64,000 bases of DNA from Tubiluchus corallicola (taxonomy: Eukaryota; Priapulida; Priapulimorpha; Priapulimorphida; Tubiluchidae): positions 81,001 to 145,000 of the forward strand of contig JAQGDQ010000514.1 of the NCBI GenBank assembly GCA_030141605.1, read 5' to 3'. The position numbers and the translations under genes are program-made. Shown piece by piece: positions 42,210 through 54,597 of this stretch. Under the pieces are notes generated by a model that made no database searches, was not told the origin of the DNA, and saw nothing but the letters and a program-made list of their open reading frames with translations. Position 1 is the stretch's first letter. The number at the start of each line of letters is the position of its first letter.

Positions 42210-43128
42210 CTATTCAGTTAGCGCATAATAGGCTCTGTCCACCACTTGCATCAACATTGGTGGCAACATCGCATCATAGCGGATGGAAGACCTGACATTT
42301 GAAGGAAACACAATTTCTCCTCGCACCTGTCCTGGCAACATCGCATCATAGCGGATGGAAGACCTGACATTTGAAGGAAACACGATTTCTCCTCGCACCT
42401 GTCCTGGCAACATCGCATCATAGCGGATGGAAGACCTGACATTTGAAGGAAACACGATTTCTCCTCGCACCTGTCCTGGCAACATCGCATCATAGCGGAT
42501 GGAAGACCTGACATTTGAAGGAAACACAATTTCTCCTCGCACCTGTCCTGGCAACATCGCATCATAGCGGATGGAAGACCTGACATTTGAAGGAAACACA
42601 ATTTCTCCTCGCACCTGTCCATCTAAAGCACGAGGGATGTGTCTCACCTTTCTGGCTAGCAGACTGACAGTAACTTTCAGAAACAAAAGTGGGTGTTGAG
42701 TTAGTATATGACTCAGTACCTTGAGTTTCAGCATTTGAAACCCTTGATGCTTTATCCATTTTAGAGCTTTCTTTAGATTTTATGCTACCACTCAGATTAG
42801 CAGTACACTTTTTATTGCTTAGACAATCACTTGCTGATGATTTGGAACTTCTTAATCTTATTAGGTAGCTATGAGGCATTAGCTTACTGTTACATAAGTT
42901 TATTAGCGTCTGTTTACTACAGTTCGCTAGGTTCAGCTCAGCTTCATAAATTGTTTGGCGTGGAAAACTTCGAGGCTTTACACCAATAGTAATGGCGGCT
43001 GGAACTATACTCCAGGTTACGGCATACAGCAGTGTCAAGGCCACAACAAGTGCTGTGCAAGAATACTGCCGACGTAAAATTAAAATGTTCTCACCGTATT
43101 TGTTCTCCAAAAACTTCATAAACTTCAC
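42210..43128 (-). pseudogene. Host-like ORFs with membrane segment and 24-residue repeats (unrecognised)
   Basis: On the minus strand 43128-42562 is an open frame with a hydrophobic span (CTALVVALTLLYAVTWSIV) and a serine/lysine-rich region. From the region near 42650 a second frame reads through five exact 24-residue repeats (RGEIVFPSNVRSSIRYDAML) to 42210. The two frames overlap, suggesting a frame change in one gene, or chance opening by the repeat. The ORFs on the other strand over the same stretch are weaker. No family is recognised. Confidence 0.3.
42262..42621. repeat. 72-bp tandem repeat, five units
   Basis: Five direct 72-base units (starts at 42262, 42334, 42406, 42478 and 42550), differing at a few sites (cacaatttc or cacgatttc). 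The unit is 24 codons and stays open in two minus-strand frames. Confidence 0.95.
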
Positions 43129-43762
43129 TGCCGAAGATTACTTATATAATTTTGCAGGCATCAAAGGTGAGATATCACGTAAAATAATTGTTTTTATTCA
43201 AGTTTGCTAATTTTGTGTGAGCACCAATACTATCAGCATTATTATTTCCTCTTTCCAATCTGGCCTTCCCTGTTTGAGTCACTTGTCATGTTACAATCTT
43301 AAGCTGATGAGCCTACCTCATGTAAAACTGTTTTAAAAAAGAGATTACTTTTACTAAACCATCGCAGATGATGTGACTTTGAAGAAATGTAAAGAAAAGT
43401 TTTAAACATAAAGAAACACACACGTATATGGTCGTTAGCATTGCTTATATTTTTTACATTCGCAACTGTTTTTGCCAATCGCTCAGTGCAGCATGAAAAT
43501 TGTTTAAAAACATAGGAGAATTTAAAACATTGATGAAGCTTTGTATGGTGAAAATATGTTGTAGTTATCACAATACTTTCTCATTGTTAATAAGATCTTT
43601 CAGATCAATGAGTCGTAATATTTACAGTCAGCTAACTATTGGCTATTCCGCAAATGTTTCTTTTTGCATTTTTGTTCAAATTGATTTTTTTTAAATTTTG
43701 ATTTACTGAAGTAGGCAAACTTGAAAAGCCAAGGCTCCTTGGTCTCACTTAAACCATTCACT
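43129..43762. other. Spacer without recognised gene
   Basis: AT-rich. Two small ORFs (43299-43571 minus, 43500-43694 plus) have no supporting features. Nothing else seen. Confidence 0.35.
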
Positions 43763-44133
43763 TCATGAACTTAATTCGAAAAAATTTAGTGCGTCTCCGA
43801 GATGCTGGATGGGACCAAAAACAGATTGAAAACCTTGAGACAGAATTTCATGGTCTGAAGAGAGACTACAGAGACAATGAACCCACCAAGACTGCATTGG
43901 ATACGATGACAGATGACACACCATTCCTCCAAGCTTGGAAGAACTTCGATCGCTACTCTTCCTTGATGGAATTTTCTGGAGGACGTGCAACTCTCTTTCC
44001 GTCAACAGCCACTGTAGAGGCTGACTTTAGCATTGTTGGGGAAATCAAAGATTGCTATAAGCAGAGCATGACAGACTTCAGCCTGGAGGGGTGCCTCCAA
44101 GCAAAACAGTTTTTTGAACTGATGAAAATGTGA
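43763..44133 (+). pseudogene. Transposase-like C-terminal fragment (hAT-related)
   Basis: A 122-codon frame with LRDAGWDQKQIENLE, then STATVEADFSIVGEIK and MTDFSLEGCLQAKQF near the end. This combination occurs at the C-terminus of hAT-derived, transposase-like proteins in arthropods. No N-terminal part or inverted repeats found. May be an ATG-started remnant or a domesticated piece. Confidence 0.4.
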
Positions 44134-44439
44134 TAACTGATAGTGATAAGGAGTAACAAAATAAATGAATCAAATGACCTAAACAAAGTGGCCTGATCAT
44201 ATAGCAAGTCCGTGTATTCCACAGATTCTTGCAACATTTGGCAGCATCTATCTAAAATTTAAAGGACTTCATGTGAGCAGACATCTTAAATGCTGCGTAA
44301 GACGATGCAATTAAAGTTTCGATTTAGAGCTGCATCAGAGAAAATTTGTAAAATAATCTAATGTAAATTTAGATCAGTTTGGAAAATCCAAATTGAAATG
44401 CAAAAAACTAGTTCTCATTGGCTGTTCACGTTCAGTAAA

Positions 44440-44610
44440 GTAGACAGGTTTACAACTTTATACAACAGTTTTCTACAGGAATAGATCTAATTGTAAAATG
44501 AGTCAGACAGCCTGAATGCACCATGACTATTTTGTGGTGCCAGTGGTGCAGACTGCTAAGATCTCATCTAATTAGGTTAATTATTTCAGAAATTATTAAA
44601 AACCTAAATT
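44440..44610. repeat. Interspersed repeat R1, copy 2
   Basis: About 170 bases related to 11995-12165, with substitutions spread evenly. Directly followed by repeat R2. Family unknown. Confidence 0.6.
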
Positions 44611-44625
44611 CCGTTTTATTAGAGC

Positions 44626-44775
44626 CTTCACGTCTGCCATAATTAGGCTTCTCAGACGTACGCCTAGGCGTATAATTGCTTCATTAAAGGCGGGTTGGAT
44701 AGGTACTAGACAGCTTGCGGAATGTACCCCACCTGCATCAAACACGTTGGATGAATGAATCTAAATGAAATAAAA
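44626..44775. repeat. Interspersed repeat R2, copy 1
   Basis: Matches 47399-47610 (CTTCACGTCTGCCATAATTA, GTACCCCACCTGCATCAAA, end AATGAATCTAAATGAAATAA). The second copy has about 60 bases more near its 3' end. Family unknown. Confidence 0.6.
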
Positions 44776-44836
44776 CAATTTTCCATGTTGTTTGAAAAAT
44801 CTTTGTTTTTTTCACAAAAATACGTCTATGTTACAG

Positions 44837-45279
44837 AAACTCGAAGGCTTGGAGATAAACCAACCAAGACACAGACTGGATGACGAATGCAGACGGGAAA
44901 ATGAACAACAAGCACAACAATAGCAACTAAACCAGCATGCAGAACAACAGCAGCAAGAAGAACAGGCGCAACAACAGGCACAACAAGAGCAACAACATGA
45001 ACGTGAACATCCATATCAGCAACAAATAATTCATTTTATGACACATATGCAAACGCAAATAAACAGAATTTCTAACTTACGACAACAACAGTAACAACAA
45101 CACCACCACCACCAGCAAACTTTATATCAGCAGCAACAGGATCATCAACAAAATCATCGACAACGTCATCAGAACAACAACAACCAATATGTGCAGTTTA
45201 GAAACAGAATCAGACGACGGCAATACAGACCTCCACAAAGACGGCGGTATCAGAGGCAGCCAAGTAGAGCGAACAATCA
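44837..45279 (+). pseudogene. Glutamine-rich exon-like segment with stops
   Basis: Between an acceptor (tatgttacag) and a donor (GTAAGTG) one frame encodes a glutamine/histidine-rich stretch ending in an arginine-rich tail (RRRQYRPPQRRRY). It has two in-frame stops, TAG and TAA, at glutamine positions. It looks like the decayed exon of a low-complexity nuclear protein. No family. Confidence 0.35.
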
Positions 45280-46459
45280 GTAAGTGTTTTGGTTTTAATT
45301 ACACATTACACTCTAAACTGTCCTGCTTCTGAATTTTCAAAATCTGAATCAAACCATTTTACTGAAATAGTGAAATAGTACTAACTGCTACGTTGTTTTG
45401 AAACTGAATGTTGTAAAAATCACTCACAAAAACTCAGTATTTTTTTACAATATTCTTCACTTAAAAAAAATGTTAAACAATTTTTAACAGTTTCACGTTA
45501 TCATTTCAAAAAAATAATTCCATTATATTAATTAATATTAATTGAGTTTCTAGTAGCAATCAACTACATTTGTTTATTGTTGTAGATGCAGAGATTACAT
45601 TTTCAATTTCTTCAACTCGTGAAGATCCAAAGCAACAGAGCTACACAAAAATTCTCGAGGATTTTACACAATAACATCAATTTTATCAAAAGATTCTCAA
45701 AGATAATTTTCTGACATAAACAGTAAATGTATGACTTGGCTGTTCATTTAAGCAGACTTGCAAAAGTGAATTATAGACAAGGATACATTGGGTATTGCTA
45801 AACTTAAACTTAATTGCCAAAGATATCCCAGAGCTGAAACTGCGTTGTCTACATACAAAAGTATCACCAAACATGAAAAAAATGCTCCATCAGCGAATGA
45901 AACTAGGTGAAATTCTTATTAAAAGATAATATCTATTGGAAACTACCAATAATGTGAATGAGGCCTCAGAAACATGTGGGAAAAAGATGCTGCAACTACG
46001 GTCGACTAAAAGGGGCATACTGCAAGATGCTATGTTTCTTACATGAAGCATTTACCATTGTTATAGACAGAAAGTTTTGTAATACATAGGCTTATTCCAT
46101 TAATGAATGGTACTGGTGAGGATATTAAGGCAGTTGACACCACAAAAGTACCACTGTTCTAGAAATTTAGCATTATCATACTTAGCACCCTTCCCTTGTT
46201 GTCTGCTTTGGCCGCCTTGCCGCCTTGTGGCAATTTTTAGGCCTGGTCACATGATCACGCCTGATCTGGTTGAGTGGACTGGATTTTGTTAAGACAAGAT
46301 AATTTACAAGGCGTTAAAATATTGTCGTGTTGTGTGTTTTGAAAACTCATGATTTGAGGGAAATAATGTATGTATATTCGTTTACTACTTTTAAAATTAG
46401 TTATTTAGTTAAATTACAAATTAGTAAAAAATTACTGGAAAGCTGTAGTGTAATAACCG
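45280..46459. other. Spacer without recognised gene
   Basis: AT-rich non-coding sequence. Small ORFs present are not supported by composition or motif. Confidence 0.35.
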
Positions 46460-46477
46460 CTAAATTATGTATAATTA

Positions 46478-46702
46478 TTGACTTTTGGTTATCGGTATAA
46501 ACTTGCTAAGAAAGCCCTGGATTTTTTTATACCATTTGTTACAACATATCTTTGTGAGCAATCCTTTTCGAGGATGCTGGACATAAAAACGAAGAAAAGG
46601 AACAGACTTTGCTGTGAAAATGACATGAGAGTGGCACTTGCCAAGGTGAAGCCACGCATATCTGAACTGGTCTCTCAAAGGCAACAGCAGAAGTCACACT
46701 GA
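46478..46702 (+). pseudogene. hAT transposase C-terminal dimerisation fragment
   Basis: Encodes KKALDFFIPFVTTYLCEQSF followed by RNRLCCENDMRVALAKVKPR and ISELVSQRQQQKSH. This is the typical end of hAT (Buster/Charlie type) transposases and of domesticated relatives such as ZBED5-like and SCAND3-like proteins. The upstream part is missing, so it is a fragment. Belongs to a different position of the protein than the BED-like piece joined to F. Confidence 0.7.
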
Positions 46703-47398
46703 TATGCAGGTATGTAATTTGTTGTGAGTTTATGCATTGTGTTGGTTTTGTTCTTTGAACAAGGTGATGTTCATGCACGGCTCATTTTGTGTACCAGTAA
46801 AAAACATATCTATGTGTTGAATTTGAAAAAAAAATCACATTTATTATCACATCATACTTTATTTCAATTGCAATTTATTCATTTTAGTTAATTGTCGCTT
46901 CCTACAAAATTATTAATTTTCAGGTTCTGATAGTTTTGCTGACAATGGTGACCAGTGATGGTCAATACTATGTCAATTTTCTTGCTACGAAGGTGGACGA
47001 AGCAGAAAGGGCTTTAGTAAACGGTAAGGAAAAATACCTTAATGAGCCAGGCCCTAATCGATTAGAGACAGGGAGAGAGGGAGGGAGATACCTACTCCCC
47101 CCTCCCCCCATGAAGCGTTTCCTCCAAAATTAGAAAGAAATTTATGTGCTAACTGACTAAAATAGAAGATATTCTTTCGCAGTAAACGACTTGTATTTCA
47201 CGCTTCTGCTAAACAGTGGTGGTATAACAATTCTAATGACTCCAGTTCGGGCGAGCCATTAGTCAAAGGGTTGTCTGTTGTACAAGAGCACCCTATGACC
47301 TGTGGAGAGACAGATGGGTGAATAGTGGGTCCATGTGTTGAGATTTCCCTAAATCATCAAAGGTGAATTACATCCTGCGATGCTTCATAAGTGTAATA

Positions 47399-47610
47399 AT
47401 TAGGGCCTTCACGTCTGCCATAATTAGGCTTCTGCCTAGGCGTATAATTGCTTTATTAAAGGTGGGTTGGATAGGTACTGGACAGCCCTGTGGAATGTAC
47501 CCCACCTGCATCAAAAATAGTGCATGGAATAAGATGTTGTGAGGATTAAAGGAAGACAGGATGATAAGTTTCATGAATAACACGTTGGATTTAAAATGAA
47601 TCTAAATGAA
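47399..47610. repeat. Interspersed repeat R2, copy 2
   Basis: Longer copy of 44626-44775. The minus-strand 71-codon ORF in it is probably fortuitous. Confidence 0.6.
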
Positions 47611-48730
47611 ATAAAAATAAGGTCTACCTTTCTCACTATAGTTCATGTGGCATAGTAATCTGCACTCGCAACAAAACCAGGCTCACAAATCCGATAAATT
47701 ATTTACGATTATCGGCAAAATGTGGAATTATTTGCCCATAATTCGCTGCCAAAGTCCATTAGACGAGCGCTGAGCGAATTTTGGGGATCGCGAAATGCGT
47801 ATCGCAAAACGCTGGTAATGGCGAATGCAACGTTTGCTAGGCATTATTTAAATGTGATAATCTAATCTAAAGAACATTAGAGATACGTTAGAACATTTGA
47901 CTTCACTTGCTAAAACACCCTAAAACAATGACTAAGAGCCGTTCGTGAATCATTCACTGACATCAGTCTTCATGCTCCTATACCATTCACTGCTCTGTCT
48001 TCAAAGTTACCACAACAAATGCACATTCTCTGCAATGGACTTATTGATACATGCTGAGCTTGACAGGTGATTTTCTTGTCAAAATGTTTAGGATTATGTA
48101 CGGTAGTTGACGACGCTACTGACATATTTTTACCATTTACATGTGATCACGTCATGTCCATTTATGGTCAGATTTCATGGTCAGTTCAGATCTTACAAGT
48201 TCACCTTCCGATCTGAGCCGATAACTGTCTGCACTGTTTACCTCATTCTGGGAAGACACCTCTCTCTCTCCTGTTTACTGTCTCATCTAAGATGATTGTC
48301 GCATATCTTTACTAACACCTGATTTGGCGGGTCGATGAAAGTCAATTTTAGAAACTTTTGGAATGTCAAAAATATTTTTCCGGCAAACATAAAACATTAA
48401 TCTTTCGCTTTTGTGGGGTAGATGGTCCCACTAACAATTTCCAAAATGGGCCCCGCACTACCTAGCATCGGCGCTGTTTGAGTTCAATAATTTTGCAAAC
48501 ATGTACCTGAAATGTTATTGACCCTGTAACTATTCTTCATTACTCAGCATTAAAATCTGCGCTTACTTGACCAGAAACCTCTTAGGACGGGGTATATGCC
48601 TAATGTTCAACATTAGAATAAGCACCATAATTTTATAGTTGACTGTTTAATATAGCATGCTGTCATATTGTAATTATAGTTACACGTGGTGCTCATATAG
48701 TTGATTATTCTTTTAAATCTTAAAGTCGCA
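47611..48730. other. Region upstream of the GT8 gene
   Basis: No other gene or repeat recognised. It should contain the promoter and any 5' non-coding exon of the glycosyltransferase. No strong TATA box or acceptor could be singled out. Confidence 0.35.
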
Positions 48731-49891
48731 ATGTTCAGATACGTACAAATTGCTTCTATTGCATTGGCTGTTACATTTTCAGTGATAGTTTTCAGTCTCC
48801 ACAAGCTTACAGAAGTAAATTACACGACGTCATCTATTCATGTGGCTCTGGCAGTTTGTGGTGGTGCAGAATCTACTTACGTGGATGATTTTACCGTATT
48901 AGTGAAATCAGTTTTTCTTGTGCCCACCGAACTCATTCATTACCATGTTATAGTCGACAGTGACGAAATTGAGCATAAGCTAAAGGGCTTTCTAGACAAA
49001 TTTAGTGACACGCAAGCGAGCAAAGTAAATTTCTACAGACCTTGGTTTCCCCCTGGTGAAAATTTTACTCATTGGCATCAAAATGGCGATGGGATAAAAC
49101 CATGTGGATCTGCTTGGTTATTCCTTCCTCAGATCCTGCCAAAATATGTGAAAAGGATTGTAAGGTTTGACATGGACGTCATTGTAGTACGACCTCTAAA
49201 GGAATTGTGGCGCCATTTTGATCAAATGACATCGAATCAGATGATGGGAATCGCATTCGACTTTTCTGGTGAACACACGCATCGCATTATGGAGCTTTTC
49301 CACAAACCACATGGGGTTTCTCAATTGACTGCTTCTAATAACACTTTACTTAACCCTCTAAGTGGTAGAAAGAACAAAGGTCTTAATACTGGAGTTGTTT
49401 TAATGGACTTGGAAAAAGTACGGCAAACTGACTGGATGACAGATATTGTTGATATTTATCACTCGACAAGCAATTGTTCAACGGACAAATGGACGTTTCC
49501 TGCCTGCACTCCAGAGCAAAATGCATGCGACGTCTATTTTCACGAGAATCCATCGAGACTGTATTTCCTCCCATGCGAGTGGAACTTTTGGTGGGGTGTG
49601 GCAGTCTTCGGCGATTATTGTCAGACGGCTAAAAGGGACGGAATCGGTATATTCCACGGTGCTGCGGGAACGTTCCACAATCGAAGAACCCACATGCAAT
49701 GTCAATGGATATTTGAAGGTGTTTACAATATATACAAAAGTCTAAAAGGTTATGAAACAAGGGATTTCCTTGTGGGGAAACTAAGGAAATTTCGCGAAGC
49801 GCAAAGAAAACGAAAACAAAAACAAAACGCAAAGAAAAGAGTGGGTGGTGAAAAATGCTTACCAATTGTAGACAAAATCATAACAGTTTAA
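48731..49891 (+). CDS. GT8-family glycosyltransferase, type II membrane protein (LARGE/GXYLT-like)
   Basis: Single open frame; the ATG at 48731 gives 386 residues and places a signal-anchor (about residues 5-24) right after the start, which favours it over the ATG ten codons upstream. IHVALAVCGG opens the GT-A fold, FDMDVIVV holds the DxD metal/nucleotide-sugar motif (residues 147-149), GLNTGVVLMDLEKV is the GT8 acceptor-side motif, and IGIFHGAAGTFHNRR is the late His motif. The basic tail (RKRKQKQNAKKR) is unusual. Golgi-lumenal sugar transfer, for example xylose or glucuronic acid as in GXYLT or LARGE, is expected; the exact donor cannot be told. The gene has no intron, so it may be a retrocopy or a single-exon family member. 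No damage seen. Confidence 0.8.
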   Translation: MFRYVQIASIALAVTFSVIVFSLHKLTEVNYTTSSIHVALAVCGGAESTYVDDFTVLVKSVFLVPTELIHYHVIVDSDEIEHKLKGFLDKFSDTQASKVNFYRPWFPPGENFTHWHQNGDGIKPCGSAWLFLPQILPKYVKRIVRFDMDVIVVRPLKELWRHFDQMTSNQMMGIAFDFSGEHTHRIMELFHKPHGVSQLTASNNTLLNPLSGRKNKGLNTGVVLMDLEKVRQTDWMTDIVDIYHSTSNCSTDKWTFPACTPEQNACDVYFHENPSRLYFLPCEWNFWWGVAVFGDYCQTAKRDGIGIFHGAAGTFHNRRTHMQCQWIFEGVYNIYKSLKGYETRDFLVGKLRKFREAQRKRKQKQNAKKRVGGEKCLPIVDKIITV

Positions 49892-50990
49892 CAGTTTATT
49901 ATTTATAAGCACTCACCACAATAAGAAACTAATTATCAATAATGCTGCATCAGATGATGAACGACACAACTAAATTGTAACAAAATCGCCTAAAACCTAA
50001 AAAGTTCACTGTAAATTATTTCCAAAATCACAAAACTTTAAGAAAAAACTCTTCAATAAAATTTACATTATCTCACTCGTAAAAAGTATTAATCTCTAAA
50101 AATTCAAATGATAGACTCATGTTTTTAGAGATTATGAGTGAAATATTGTGAACTATGAAATATGAAATTTGTTTCGCATGTGATAATTATGAACGTACCA
50201 CATTTATAACAATATTATTTATAATGAAAAATTGTAGATTGTGAGAGGGAAATGTACCACAAAGCGGTTACACACAGCTCTCCATAAGCATGTATGTATA
50301 TACGTGTGTAATTTATTGACAATTTACAACAAATGGGATAAACACTTTAATATTTTTTTGTCCATGTCACAATATTGTACGTCATTCAACCTTCGTAATT
50401 AAAACAGAAAAGTAATTGTAACATTAATCTTATTCAGTTAATATTTTGGCACAAATTTTAAGAAATTCTTTAACTTTAAAAACGAATTTACATCGTCGTA
50501 AAACTAACTGTCTCCGATGTGCTGTGCCATTGGCAGGGGCGTATCAAAACTTTACGACGCCCTTGACTAAAGGTTCTGTTTATCTCTATTGTGAATTTTT
50601 GGTTGTCTGTGTAACGACCAGATTAAACAGTTACTTGTGGTGTATTAGAAACACTATCAACCTAGATTTTGTGTCTTCATTATAAATTATAAATTTGCAT
50701 AGTGCTCATATTTAAACACGCTGCGCAACTATTTGTTTTGTTATAGCTTGCGCATGCTCTTTATGTGGCACTTATATAAAGCAGCGCTCAGTAACTGCAT
50801 GTGGTGTGTTACAAAATGTGCTCTTCACATGAATATGAAAGTATACAGATTTTCCGAGGAGAATAAGATTTTTTTCTAAAATGTGAGGCCCCTCAAACTT
50901 TGGTGCCCTCGGCTATAGCTGTTGCCTTGTTGTCTCCGCGCACTCAGCCTTCAAAAGCTATCTGACATCCCAATGTGACATAATCCATTG
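49892..50990. other. Downstream of GT8, no gene recognised
   Basis: AT-rich sequence. An ORF at 50446-50685 lacks supporting features. It leads into a LINE fragment near 50990. Confidence 0.35.
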
Positions 50991-50994
50991 CTGG

Positions 50995-51209
50995 TGTATA
51001 CCCTGGAGGCTAAGCATCAACTTTGAGCCAAACAATACCGAAGCCATCATCAAGCAAAATCAAGCATGGAACCTTCTCCTCCAGTCTTGCAGTTCGATGA
51101 TCGTTTACGCAGAGGAAACAAAAGTTTTGGATGTCATTGTTGACAACAAACTGAGTTTCAGATCCTATATCAATTCAGTTCGCTTGAGCTTGGGGAAAAT
51201 GGATTAAAA
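50995..51209 (+). mobile_element. Non-LTR retrotransposon reverse-transcriptase fragment
   Basis: Encodes W-x3-WRLSINFEPNNTEAII and, after a gap, ETKVLDVIVDNKLSFRSYI. These are the late RT motifs of Jockey/RTE-type LINEs (NxxKTE and YLGVxLDxxLxFxxHI). About 70 residues only; ends in TAA. Lies upstream of the first L copy, separated by about 200 bases. Confidence 0.65.
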
Positions 51210-51419
51210 TAAAACAGTTATACTTCAGGCATAAAGGTATGCAGATGACGATAATAAACAACTTGTTCAGGTATGGGTGACTTTAATGGTTTTATAAGCT
51301 TCTAGTTCCTGGTATGACGTAGTCAAAACAGTTATTGGTGTCAGCTATAATCCTGCTAAGGATGTCACTGAAAGAATGTGTGGGTTATTGCCATTAGAAA
51401 AAACATACCTTAGCAAAGT

Positions 51420-54400
51420 GCCAGAATCTGGGCTCTCGGGCCCCCAGGGAAGTGTCAGTACTTGGATCTCTTGAAAAGGCTCTCCCAGAATGTTGCCCTC
51501 AGCCCACCAGAGCCCCTGGCATGTTACCAGTATTCCAAACTGATGGAAAATTGCCAGTCATTCACTTGGAAAAGAAAGAAACTACCTACAGAGGGGAAGA
51601 CCTCCTTTCAGCCCGGAGGACTACCTCCAAGGGATGGAGAATTCAAAGTTAAAGAGATTAAGCTTGAAGACATGGAGAAGCCTGCCACAGAGTTGCAGCA
51701 CGCAGAAGAAACTATTGCAAAATATGCAAAAGGCTATTTGGCTGGGAGATTTGAAAATGCTCCACCAGAACTTAGCATAGACTTGGACTTACTTAAAAGA
51801 AGATTGTTGTTAGAGAAGATAAGTAGCATCTTCGCAAATTCACCAGTCGCCAACGACGATCCAATACATATCAGAATAAACACATGCTACTCTTTCCAGT
51901 TATTAGGGCACTTTTTGTTTGAACATTGTAGAGACAAGCTGACTGTAACCCATGTTAGCCATTTTACAGGAGGGTTGGACGCGGCTATATCCAGGATGAC
52001 CATAAAGATTCTGCACTCTTTGTTAAAACAAGTGAGTCGATCCGAAAAACGGAATATCATCGAAGAGTTCATAGAGCTTGTCCATAGACACATAGTAGAT
52101 ACTGGGGAGTCCATCTATACTTGGTTAAAGAACCTTCAGTCATGTGTAGAAGGGTATTACAACTGGAGAGTGGACTACCTTCACTCTAGTCTGGTCTACA
52201 CAACAATAAAAACTACAATGGAACAGATCAACAAGACGCTAACTAACCAGTTTTTGGAGCTGCTAGACCATTGTGTAAGCACAGGAGATACAGAAGGCAT
52301 GTTCGAATTAGGAGGGTTAGTGAAGGTATTTGGTTATCCCCAAATTGATTGTGATGAAGGATTAGCCAAACTGAAAAAACGATTGTTTGATAAGAAAATC
52401 ATTGACACCCCTCTAATAGTAAAGTGCACTGGTCAATTTGTTAAGATGTTTTGTACTAAATATTATCAAAGAAAGCATCGTTGGCCAGCAGTAGAAGAGC
52501 CAGTCCCTAGTGCAGTCAGAAATCTATTTAATAGGTCAAAATGCCGGTTTGGAGATGCTAATTCAATTAGCCTCAATACCTGGGCTCTGGTGAACTTTTC
52601 AAAACAAATGGACTTTGAGTATAATTTAGACATCATAAATATTCTCAAGGATTCGTCCGTGGCTCTCCCACTAAGTTTGGCCGATGGAAATTATACTAGG
52701 GTCGCTCAAAAGAGATGCTTGGCAAAGCGAATCCCTTATCATTCTCGAAGATTAATAGAGGATGTGATACTAAGAGAAAATCTAAGGGTAGAGGAAATGA
52801 TGGATCAAATAGACGTGGAAGGCACAATTCCTGAGGAGTGGCAGATAATAACCCTGCATCCAAAGGAAAGAGAACTGAAACAGGAGGGAAGGTACTTTGC
52901 ACAACAGACTGTAGAGACTAGATCGATCCAAGCCACTCTGGAATCTAACTTGTCTGACCAGATATTAAAATTATTTGATCAGACATCTATGGTGGTTTCA
53001 GACTTGACCTCTAGCAAGCGACTAGAGAGGTGGACTAAAAAACTGTGTTCCAACACTCATGATAACATCTTGTTCGGAGTTGTTTCACTCGACTATTCTG
53101 GTTGGTGCAGTACTATTAGAACAGAACTCGTTGGAAGAATTGGGCAGAAGTTAGATCAACTTTGGGGACTGCCAGGGATTTATGAGCACTGTCATAAGTG
53201 GTTTAGTCAATCTAATGTCTATTTCACTTATGGCCCTCATATAAAGAAAGACCCCTTACACCACTGGAAGGGACAGCTTGGTGGGTTTGAAGGTCTAAGA
53301 CAAAAGCTATGGACATTAGTGACTCAAATGCTCCTGCAATTAATCCTGTCAGACGCTGCCATTAAAGGAGAAATCTATGGGCAAGGTGATCTAATGTCTA
53401 TTTCACTTATGGCCCTCATATAAAGAAAGACCCCTTACACCACTGGAAGGGACAGCTTGGTGGGTTTGAAGGTCTAAGACAAAAGCTATGGACATTAGTG
53501 ACTCAAATGCTCCTGCAATTAATCCTGTCAGACGCTGCCATTAAAGGAGAAATCTATGGGCAAGGTGATAACCAACACATGTTGTTAAGAATACCTTCTG
53601 GCCAAGAATCTCCTGCAGAAGCAAAAACCTTTATAGAGGGATTCTTATCAAGAGTATGTGAATACAGTGCAAGAGCCGGGCTGATCATTAAGATCGAAGA
53701 AAGCTCAGTATCAAGCACTCACTTCATATACAATAAAGAACACTATTGTTTAGGAAAACCTCTCAAGTCGTCATACAAGCGAGCAACCAGGATGTGGGAG
53801 GGGACTAACGCCGCTCATCAATCTAGTGCGGAAATTCTTGGTAGTGTTATGACCTCGGGGCAAGTGGTGTCAGAAAAATCTGGACATCCCCTTATTGGTT
53901 ACATATTGAGTTTGGTTGACGCTTGGCTGTTTTTGTTATCAGAGTGGCCTAAATGGGGTAAATTAGATAAAACTGATCTTTTAGCTCTAGCTATCACTCC
54001 TAGTGATTTCACCTTTGTTCCATTTTTGCCTCCCACCTTCTTTTGTTATCATGGTCAACAAGACAGGCTAACCCACGGCCTTAGTTTCATGTTGTACGTA
54101 TTAAAAAGTTGTGTGGAAGAGACTAACCCAATCCATAAGATTGTCGCAAGACTTCTATCAGTTAAATCTGCAGCGCCTGGATTCCTAGAATTACTTACTT
54201 TGATCAAAGATCCTTGTGCCTTAAACTTTGAACAACCAATGGCACTATCAACTTTACTTCGGCAGACTGTGCAGAAGAAGGTGATCCCTATGGTAAAAAA
54301 CGATCGGATCAGAATGTATCTGGATATCTTAGAAGAAGAATCATTCCCAGGAAAAACCAGCTGGAGCTCAGTACACCAAAGAATGAAGTAGAGCAGATCT

Positions 54401-54461
54401 TGGAAGAGGCGATCCATTGTTTCCATTTTGGTCCTCATCTTCACGAAGTTCAATGTAAATA
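51420..54461 (+). pseudogene. L polymerase fragment, tandem copy 1
   Basis: Starts inside the gene at ARIWALGPPGK (no start codon of its own; first ATG 51462). The 5' ORF to 53423 covers the L N-terminal domain and the polymerase up to motif B (SLDYSGW, GGFEGLRQKLWT) and motif C. A 179-base direct duplication (53212-53390 repeated at 53391-53569) shifts the frame. The second ORF (53498-54391) repeats GGQ-like entry and contains the catalytic QGDNQ (GDNQ at 53564-53575), typical of mononegavirus L. About 950 viral codons are present out of roughly 2000; the capping and methyltransferase parts are absent. Cannot give a working polymerase. Confidence 0.88.
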
Positions 54462-54464
54462 AAC

Positions 54465-54597
54465 AAATAGTAATTAACAAAGAAAAAATGGAGTAACAAG
54501 AAGGGATAAAATCAGAAATAATAATATTAGAGGAACAGTGAAAGTAGTGGAAGCCTCGAAAAAGATACAAGAGGCAAGATTGCGATGATATGGGCAC
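54465..54597 (+). mobile_element. LINE tail segment between L copies 1 and 2
   Basis: Contains a frame reading TVKVVEASKKIQEARLRWYG, the typical C-terminal 'EARLRWxGH' end of RTE-like LINE ORF2. The same segment recurs at 57675-57807 and 60790-60925. In the last place the LINE frame continues, so the L sequence was placed inside a LINE 3' end. Confidence 0.65.

Noticed and set aside
17337..45279. TAA/TAG codons at glutamine positions (finger arrays and the Gln-rich segment), as in a ciliate-type genetic code
   Set aside because: Other genes here (ACBD6, GT8, F) end properly at TGA, TAA or TAG and have no internal TAA/TAG. CAA to TAA and CAG to TAG are single C-to-T changes in decaying CAA/CAG tracts.
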